Assembly: GCA_003056245.1 (NCBI GenBank)
Contig: MVDH01000003.1
Span: forward strand, 907,957 to 971,956
Direction of reading: 5' to 3'
DNA from: Cellvibrio sp. 79
GTDB taxonomy: Bacteria; Pseudomonadota; Gammaproteobacteria; Pseudomonadales; Cellvibrionaceae
DNA length: 64,000 nt
The position numbers and the translations under genes are program-made. Below the pieces are notes generated by a model that ran no database searches, was not told the origin of the DNA, and saw only the letters and a list, made by a program, of their open reading frames with translations. How positions within the stretch are numbered: the first letter of the stretch is position 1; each line of letters opens with the position of its first letter. Shown here in pieces: positions 57,859-64,000 of this stretch.

Positions 57859-60800
57859 TCAACGGGAAATAGCCAATAACTCTGTTAATTGTTGCCAGAG
57901 CAAATGTTTGGTAATTGGTTTTAATAAAATACGTGCCGGCGCTAATGATTGGGCCAGTTGTGAATCCTGGTCGGTGATATTGGCAGAGAGAAAAATAATG
58001 GGGGTTTGTTGCCAGCGTGCGGTTGCCCGCATATTTTTTGCCACTTCAAAACCATCAAGTTGTGGCATCTGCAGATCAAGGATGACCAAATCAACCGGTA
58101 TGTATTCTTGCAATATTTCCCAGGCTTTTAATCCATTATTTGCTTCCAGTAAATAAGCACCGGTGTGTTTGAGTTGCTTATACAGGATCATACAATTAAT
58201 CGTATCATCATCAGCAAACAGAATAGTTCGCTCTTGCAAATCCGGTACTTGTAACACTGGAGAAGAAAGTGCTGCCGCCGCTTGCTGTTGTTCAGTCGGT
58301 TGCGGGTCTAATAATGGAAAATTCACAATAAAACGCGAACCTTTACCCAATGTGGATTCAACATGAATTTCACCCCCATGTTGTTCGATTAAATAACGAG
58401 TAACGGTTAAACCCAAACCGGTACCACCGGAACGACGATTCGCTGATGCCTCAAGTTGACTGAATGGTATAAAAAGTTTTTGCATATCCTCCTGGGCTAT
58501 ACCTATGCCAGTATCCTGCACAATTAATTGCAGTGCGTCCGGCATGCGTTGGCAAATAACCGCCACGCTGCCCGCATCGGAATATTTAATGCTGTTGCTG
58601 ACAAGATTTAACAGAATTTGCTCCAGGCGATTAGCATCAGCCCAAATGCGATCATCTATTGCCGTACTATTAATTAATTGCAGGTTTTTGTTGGACGCTA
58701 AAGGTTTGACGATGGAAAACACATTTTCAACGAGCGGATGAACTTCCACCCAACTTTTAAATAAGTCGATGTTGGCTTCCGCCATTTTGGTGTAATCAAG
58801 AATATCGTTAATCAGATGACTGAGCCGGCGCCCGCTCGAAATAATTAACTCGAGTTTTTTGCGCGCGCTCCCCGGTGGCAATTGCAGTTCCTCTTCCAGG
58901 GCCGAAGCGAGGCCAACAATTCCGCTCAGTGGTGTACGCAATTCGTGTGAAGTATTGGCAAGAAATGCATCTTTAACTGCATTGATACGGACCAGTGCAT
59001 GATTCAATTGTTTTTCTTTTTCCAGTGCCACTTTTTCCCGCTGGTGGCGATACATCAAATACAACACGGCGCCAATAAGCAGCGCATAAAGCGCATAAGC
59101 CCATGCGGTTTTCCAGGGCGCCGGTAGCACACGTACAGCGATATCCAACTGCTGGTTACTCCACTGCCCACTGCTATTGGATGCTTTTACCTGAAAACGA
59201 TAATTACCTGCCGGAATATTAGTGTAAGTCGCACTATTTTTATTGCCTATATAGTTCCAGTCTTTATCAAAACCTTGCAAACGATATGCGTATTGATTGC
59301 GCGCCGCGAGATGGTAACTAAGCGCTGCAAAATCAAACGCAAACATGTTGTGTTTGTGGGTTAACTCCAAGCGGTCGATAAGATTAATACTTTTCGTCAC
59401 AGGTGATTCAGCCGTGGCAGGTTTCATTTCGCGATTGGCAATTTTCAAGCGAGTGAGACGCACCGGAAATTCAGCTTGATCCAGTGCCATACGCGCGGGA
59501 TCGAATTGGCTCATTCCCTCCACACCGCCAACATACATTGCGCCGGTCGCTGCCACCAATAAGGCGCCGCGGTTAATCGTAAATGCTGTGATTCCCTGAC
59601 TGGTATTGAATGTTGCAATGGCCAATGTATCCGGATTTACACGCGCCAGGCCCTGATAAGTTCCGAGCCAGATATCGCCGCTTTTGTCTTCCGTTACACC
59701 CGTTACCACCAGATCAGGCAAGCCTTGCTCAAGCCCCAACGCAATCAGCGGTTCATTATCGTTTACCCAAATAAATACTCCCGCGTCCAACGTGCCGATC
59801 CATACACGCCCACGCGAATCTTCAAAAATATTGCGCACCATCAAGCTCGGCATATTGCGCAGACCCGCATCGTGCCGGCCAAAATGTACGTAGGTTTTGC
59901 TGGCGGGATCATAGCGATCAAGTCCATTAGTACCACCCACCCACAACCGTTGCTGGCGGTCACGCAACAAACAATAAAGGTCGAGACTGGAAATTCCCGC
60001 CACATCTTTTTGCGGAATCTGCGCAGAAAATGTTTCGGTTGCAGGATCAAAACGATTGAGCCCACCTTCCTGGGTTGCCAAAAACATCTCGCCATCAGCG
60101 CCCGGAAAAATATCCCATACGATGTTGGAACTCATGCTGCCGGGGGTATTGGTCGCCGTAAAATGTTTCAGTTGTCCGCGACTGTCCAACCGATAAACCC
60201 CATCGCTCCAGGTACCAATCCATTGATTTCCCAGCGTATCGCGCGCCAGCGCCGTGACCGGCTTTTTCGGCATGGGTTGCGGCAAATTCTCCGCTGATAA
60301 ATTAGTAAAACGCCCGCTTGCCGGATCAAATTCATTCAACCCTTTTTCAGTGCCGATCCATAAACGTTTGTCCGGAAATTCAAAGAAGCTGAGCACGCCG
60401 CTGTCATTTAATTGCGGCGATAACGGATTAATGGTTTGCTGGTAATTACTGACCTTATCGCTGCTGCGATGGTAAAGGCTAATGCCGCTGGGGAAATGGG
60501 TCACCCACAAATTACCCTCATGGTCAGCAAACAACCCCACGGTTTTATCGCTGGTCAATGATTGCGAATTCCCCTGTTGATAACGATGGCTAACCCAGGT
60601 TTTGCTATTAAGGTTGTAACGCAACAACCCGGCGCCATCAGTAGAAACCCATAAATGGCCGGATTGGTCGTTGAGCATTGTCCAGACCGAATTACTGCCG
60701 ACGGAATCCAGCGCGGGCAAATGCGTGAACTCACTGCTCAGCGGATTGAATAAATCGATTCCAGTCGTGTGCTGACCCAACCACAAATTGCCTTCTGCGT

Positions 60801-61521
60801 CTTCGGTAATAGCATCAACGCGGCGGCCGGATGTACCCGTCGCATCGGTGCGATCATGGGGGAAAAAATGGAACTGGCCGGTATGCGGATCAAATTGTGC
60901 AAAGCCCGCATCGCTGGTACCAACCCAAAGGCGTCCGGCAGAGTCCTCAAATAGCGCGCGGATACTGGTCGCCACCGCAGCAGTAGAAACACCTTCAGGC
61001 AGGATAAATTCTTGCGCGTGAGTCCGTTCGCGATTAATCCGCACCAGACGGCCATTATCGCCAACGTAGAGATTACCCAACTTATCTTCCAGCAGCGCAT
61101 ACACCGAATTGTGGGAGCCCAATGTCGCGGGGGCGAAAGGGGCAAACTCATCGCGCTGTGCGTCATAGCGACATAACGCCTGCTCCGCGCCAACCCACAA
61201 ATCGCCACGGCTATCGCCGAGTAACGCCTGTACAAAACGGCCGCAGACATTCTGGGTATCGGCCCCTACACCGGCATAATTTTTCAGCTCGACACCGTCG
61301 TAACGCAATAAGCCCTCGCCACCGCCAAACCAGATAAATCCCTGGCGATCCTGAGCGATGGTAACGAGATTATTCAACGCTTTTTTATTGGCGGGATCAT
61401 CCAGTTCGATTTGTTCAAAACGGATATCAGCGGCCAATAAAGGACAGGCCGCGATAGAAGGCAGCAATAGCAGGAGCAACAACCACACGCGGTTGATTTG
61501 TTGTTGGACTTGTGTGGACAT
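57859..61521 (-). CDS. hybrid histidine kinase with periplasmic two-component propeller (HTCS-like, no AraC output)
   Basis: 1220 residues. Signal peptide (1-31). A long periplasmic sensor of repeated ...SRGDLWVGAEQ..., GRLWVGTSDAGFAQFDP-type blades (about 35-740) forms two propellers. A Y_Y_Y domain follows (FDKDWNYIGNKNSATYTNIPAGNYRFQVKA). One transmembrane helix (WAYALYALLIGAVLYLMY) leads to HisKA (FLANTSHELRTPLSGIVGLA), HATPase (NRLEQILLNLVSNSIKYS, GTGLGLTVTRYL) and a receiver with phospho-acceptor Asp in LVILDLQMPQLDGFE. The layout is that of polysaccharide-sensing hybrid two-component systems, but without a DNA-binding domain, so a phosphorelay or kinase-only output is expected. AGAGGT precedes the ATG. 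The next gene on the strand is the methyltransferase-PhyH fusion. Confidence 0.92.
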   Translation of the reverse strand: MSTQVQQQINRVWLLLLLLLPSIAACPLLAADIRFEQIELDDPANKKALNNLVTIAQDRQGFIWFGGGEGLLRYDGVELKNYAGVGADTQNVCGRFVQALLGDSRGDLWVGAEQALCRYDAQRDEFAPFAPATLGSHNSVYALLEDKLGNLYVGDNGRLVRINRERTHAQEFILPEGVSTAAVATSIRALFEDSAGRLWVGTSDAGFAQFDPHTGQFHFFPHDRTDATGTSGRRVDAITEDAEGNLWLGQHTTGIDLFNPLSSEFTHLPALDSVGSNSVWTMLNDQSGHLWVSTDGAGLLRYNLNSKTWVSHRYQQGNSQSLTSDKTVGLFADHEGNLWVTHFPSGISLYHRSSDKVSNYQQTINPLSPQLNDSGVLSFFEFPDKRLWIGTEKGLNEFDPASGRFTNLSAENLPQPMPKKPVTALARDTLGNQWIGTWSDGVYRLDSRGQLKHFTATNTPGSMSSNIVWDIFPGADGEMFLATQEGGLNRFDPATETFSAQIPQKDVAGISSLDLYCLLRDRQQRLWVGGTNGLDRYDPASKTYVHFGRHDAGLRNMPSLMVRNIFEDSRGRVWIGTLDAGVFIWVNDNEPLIALGLEQGLPDLVVTGVTEDKSGDIWLGTYQGLARVNPDTLAIATFNTSQGITAFTINRGALLVAATGAMYVGGVEGMSQFDPARMALDQAEFPVRLTRLKIANREMKPATAESPVTKSINLIDRLELTHKHNMFAFDFAALSYHLAARNQYAYRLQGFDKDWNYIGNKNSATYTNIPAGNYRFQVKASNSSGQWSNQQLDIAVRVLPAPWKTAWAYALYALLIGAVLYLMYRHQREKVALEKEKQLNHALVRINAVKDAFLANTSHELRTPLSGIVGLASALEEELQLPPGSARKKLELIISSGRRLSHLINDILDYTKMAEANIDLFKSWVEVHPLVENVFSIVKPLASNKNLQLINSTAIDDRIWADANRLEQILLNLVSNSIKYSDAGSVAVICQRMPDALQLIVQDTGIGIAQEDMQKLFIPFSQLEASANRRSGGTGLGLTVTRYLIEQHGGEIHVESTLGKGSRFIVNFPLLDPQPTEQQQAAAALSSPVLQVPDLQERTILFADDDTINCMILYKQLKHTGAYLLEANNGLKAWEILQEYIPVDLVILDLQMPQLDGFEVAKNMRATARWQQTPIIFLSANITDQDSQLAQSLAPARILLKPITKHLLWQQLTELLAISR

Positions 61522-61736
61522 ACCTCTGATAGTAGCCCAGCAACTTGGTTTTGCCCGTCATTACCACGACTTTACACAAGCAGCTTGCGCCTGTTTACAT
61601 AAGCGGCTCGCGCGTATGAAAGGCTTCACAAAATCATTGCTCATCGCCAAGCTGTCATGAAAACAGCAAATATTCTTAACAATGCAGTTATAGCGTGGCC
61701 TGAAACCTTCACAATCCAACGATAAAGGAGTTTCCC

Positions 61737-62999
61737 ATGTTAAAACCGCTACACCTGCTCGCCAGCGCCACCCTGGCACTGCTCATTCCCTTTACTGCTT
61801 GCGCCCATGGCGATAAGTACGATGGCGATAAATATCCACATTTCAAAGACGACGAGAAAAGTGCGAGCGTGCAACTTGGCCCGCGCCCGTTTTACTTAGT
61901 AAACGATATGGATAAAAGCGCGCTCAAGAAAAAATTGCAAAGTTGCGCGAATGGCCCTTTCAAAAAAACCAATTTTTCCATTGGCCATCGCGGTGCGCCT
62001 TTGCAGTTCCCAGAGCACACTAAAGAATCTTATGAAGCTGCAGCAAAAATGGGCGCAGGCATTCTGGAGTGCGACGTAACGTTCACCAAAGATAAACAGC
62101 TAGTATGTCGCCACTCACAATGCGATCTGCACACCACCACCAATATTCTGGCAACACCGCTGGGCAGCAAATGCAGCCAACCGTTTTCACCCTTCGATCC
62201 AGTCAGCGGTAAAGCTGCCAGTGCGAATTGCTGTACCAGCGATATCACGCTCGCCGAATTTAAAACCCTGCAAGGAAAAATGGATGCGTTCAATCCCAAA
62301 GCAACAACACCGGCAGAATATTTACAAGGCACCGCCAACTGGCGCACTGACCTTTACGCCAGTAAAGGTACCTTGTTAACCCATGCCGAAAGTATTCAGC
62401 TGTTTAAAAAACTCGGTGTAAAAATGACGCCCGAATTAAAATCAGCGAGCGTGCCTATGCCATTTAACGGTTACACCCAGGCACAATATGCACAACAATT
62501 AATTAATGAATACAAAGCGGCAGGCGTAAAAGCACGCGATGTGTGGCCACAATCATTTGATATCCAGGACGTGCGTTACTGGATCAAAAATGAAGCGCAA
62601 TTTGGCAAGCAAGCGGTTTACCTGGATGATGCCGATACTATCGCCGATGTACCAACAGCTACTGATTTACAACTCTATGCCGATGAAGGTTTTAACATTG
62701 TCGCACCACCAATCTGGGTGTTGTTGGCATTGGACAATGACAACAAAATTATTCCATCCGAATACGCGCGCAACGCCAAAAAAGCCGGTTTGAAAATGAT
62801 CACCTGGTCATTTGAGCGCTCCGGTCCACTTAAAAATGGTGGCGGTTGGTATTACCAAACTATCAATCCCGCGATTAATAATGATGGCGATATGATGGAT
62901 GCATTGCATGTATTAGCGAAGGATGTTGGCGTGATTGGAATTTTTTCTGATTGGCCAGCGAGCGTGAGTTACTACGCGAGCTGTATGAATTTAAAATAG
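61737..62999 (+). CDS. secreted glycerophosphodiester phosphodiesterase
   Basis: 420 residues with a signal peptide ([19 protein letters not shown]). The GDPD core is [51 protein letters not shown] (the catalytic His pair and Glu/Asp metal ligands are all present), MTPELKS, and at the end [10 protein letters not shown]. It would release glycerol-3-phosphate from glycerophosphodiesters in the periplasm or outside. Between the two core halves is a cysteine-containing insert (KCSQPF...ANCCTSD) and helical segments, making it longer than cytoplasmic UgpQ. AAAGGAG is at ideal spacing. It lies between two hybrid kinase genes and is transcribed away from the first. Confidence 0.92.
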   Translation: MLKPLHLLASATLALLIPFTACAHGDKYDGDKYPHFKDDEKSASVQLGPRPFYLVNDMDKSALKKKLQSCANGPFKKTNFSIGHRGAPLQFPEHTKESYEAAAKMGAGILECDVTFTKDKQLVCRHSQCDLHTTTNILATPLGSKCSQPFSPFDPVSGKAASANCCTSDITLAEFKTLQGKMDAFNPKATTPAEYLQGTANWRTDLYASKGTLLTHAESIQLFKKLGVKMTPELKSASVPMPFNGYTQAQYAQQLINEYKAAGVKARDVWPQSFDIQDVRYWIKNEAQFGKQAVYLDDADTIADVPTATDLQLYADEGFNIVAPPIWVLLALDNDNKIIPSEYARNAKKAGLKMITWSFERSGPLKNGGGWYYQTINPAINNDGDMMDALHVLAKDVGVIGIFSDWPASVSYYASCMNLK

Positions 63000-63047
63000 C
63001 AGTTACCTGATAGTTAAAGAACCAGCTCATTAAAAAGTCTGGTCCTT

Positions 63048-63084
63048 CAAGAGCCTGGCCGATTAAAAACCGGCCAGGCTCTTG
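63048..63084. terminator. hairpin between the GDPD and hybrid kinase genes
   Basis: CAAGAGCCTGGCCG, 9-base loop, CGGCCAGGCTCTTG: a perfect 14-bp stem between convergent stops. The T run is poor (CTGTTT). Confidence 0.6.
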
Positions 63085-63128
63085 CTGTTTACCCGCAAAA
63101 ACTCCAATGTTATTTTCATAATAACGTC

Positions 63129-64000
63129 TCAGGAGTTTTCCAACAGCCACTCCTGTGCCGCCGCTACAGTCAATTGCAATTCCTGTTGCAGATGTTGCCA
63201 GTGCTTATCCGACTGTTGCACAGACTTTTGCGCGAGCAATTCGAATTCCAGCACGCGCGCAGCCTCAATAAAATCGGTAGCGCCCAACATACCAACGGTG
63301 CCACGCAGGGTATGTAATGAACGCGCGCAAGCTTCCCAATCATCCTGCTGGTATAACTGCTGTAAATTGGCAACCGTTTTTTCAGTGTTACTCAATAAAT
63401 TGGTAACAAGTGCGCGGGTTTTTTCCATATGCGCACTATTGGCGGCGGACATCGCCAGCAACTTATCAATATTAAATTTTTGCGCGGCAGAAACCGTTTG
63501 TGTTTTTTCAATTGGTGTCGTTGCATTGCTTTTTTGATCACTGCCGGAGTTGTGGGTGTGCGGCAAATAATGCGCAATGGTCGCCAGCATTATGTCGGCT
63601 TCAATTGGCTTGGCGATGAGATCATCCATGCCAGAAGCTATACACTCATCGCGCTCGAATTCCATTACCCCGGCAGTCATTGCTAATATTGGCAGGGTTA
63701 GCCCCAATTCCTTACGGATCATCCGCGTTGCTGTGAATCCATCCATCACCGGCATTTGCACATCCATTAATACCACATCATAGAGATCACTGTTTTCACG
63801 TAATCGATCAACCGCTTTTTGGCCATTGTCGACAATATCCAGCGTTGCACCGGCTTGTGTTAATAATTCGTGCGCAACAATCTGGTTAAATTCATTGTCC
63901 TCAACTAACAGAATACGCCCCTGAAGAAGGGTCGTAGCTGAACGCGAATGTTGCGTGCCATCAATGTCTTTTGCTAACAACTCATGCAAGGTGTCAAACA
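63129..64000 (-). CDS. hybrid sensor kinase C-terminus: receiver plus HPt domain (partial at window edge)
   Basis: The frame is open to the right edge (..FDTLHELLAKD), so this is the 3' part of a longer gene; a TTG at 63989 is only an in-frame codon. A receiver domain (RILLVEDNEFNQIVAHELL, VVLMDVQMPVMDGFTA with phospho-acceptor Asp, LIAKPIE) is followed by a linker and an HPt domain with the phospho-His in SLHTLRGTVGMLGATDF. This is the REC-HPt end of BarA/ArcB-like unorthodox kinases. The hybrid kinase at 57859 ends in a receiver without HPt, so this HPt might serve it; that is speculation. Confidence 0.88.
   Translation of the reverse strand, partial: FDTLHELLAKDIDGTQHSRSATTLLQGRILLVEDNEFNQIVAHELLTQAGATLDIVDNGQKAVDRLRENSDLYDVVLMDVQMPVMDGFTATRMIRKELGLTLPILAMTAGVMEFERDECIASGMDDLIAKPIEADIMLATIAHYLPHTHNSGSDQKSNATTPIEKTQTVSAAQKFNIDKLLAMSAANSAHMEKTRALVTNLLSNTEKTVANLQQLYQQDDWEACARSLHTLRGTVGMLGATDFIEAARVLEFELLAQKSVQQSDKHWQHLQQELQLTVAAAQEWLLENS

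Overview
The window looks like chromosome of a gammaproteobacterium close to Cellvibrio (Cellvibrionaceae). I infer this from two things. The gene order clpB-pgeF-rluD-bamD-pilSR-minor pilins-ispH-fkpB-lspA-ileS-ribF-murJ is the arrangement known from Pseudomonas. In addition, a Kelch-like lipoprotein carries a long poly-serine linker of the kind common in Cellvibrio secreted proteins. No rRNA, tRNA or CRISPR array was seen.

Layout. (1) 1-4.7 kb: an AT-rich, decaying defence/restriction island. It holds the start of a Vsr nick endonuclease, a C5 cytosine methyltransferase, an AIPR-family protein frameshifted near its C-terminus, and a PD-(D/E)XK (DUF4420-like) protein whose 5' end is cut off at what looks like an insertion-sequence tip. 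(2) 4.8-19.3 kb: the branched-chain amino acid block pssA-ilvC/ilvY ... ilvH-ilvI. It is split by about 9 kb of accessory DNA: a ToxR/CadC-like membrane regulator with a divergent unknown membrane-anchored protein, and a tight operon for a probable unusual lipid. That operon contains a ketosynthase III fused to a heme-oxygenase-like di-iron domain, a fatty-acid desaturase, a sterol-desaturase-type hydroxylase, two unknown proteins and a 3-methyladenine DNA glycosylase. A DUF2167 membrane protein follows. (3) 19.8-30.5 kb: DUF4124 protein, clpB with a clear heat-shock promoter, DUF4870 protein, Kelch-like lipoprotein-pgeF, rluD, bamD, nadE. (4) 30.6-41.2 kb: type IV pilus regulation (pilS-pilR) and the minor pilin/adhesin operon fimU-pilV-pilW-pilX-pilY1-pilE, with a divergent second FimT-like pseudopilin. 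(5) 41.2-48.7 kb: ispH-fkpB-lspA-ileS-ribF-murJ housekeeping run. (6) 48.7-64 kb: accessory genes. These are a 48-codon secreted-peptide gene translationally coupled to a DUF481 outer-membrane protein, an amine oxidase plus 2-keto-acid decarboxylase pair, SOS-regulated yebG, a periplasmic solute-binding-like protein, a methyltransferase-PhyH fusion downstream of a giant propeller hybrid histidine kinase, a glycerophosphodiester phosphodiesterase, and the C-terminal half of another hybrid kinase.

The best candidate for an undescribed system is the lipid operon at 10.3-15.8 kb. Three separate iron-oxygenase folds (HO-like, desaturase, hydroxylase) accompany one ketosynthase, and the ketosynthase is fused to one of them. 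Second is the kinase plus methyltransferase-PhyH pair at 55.8-61.5 kb. Start codons were re-chosen for many genes using Shine-Dalgarno spacing or family N-termini; these choices are stated in the entries.
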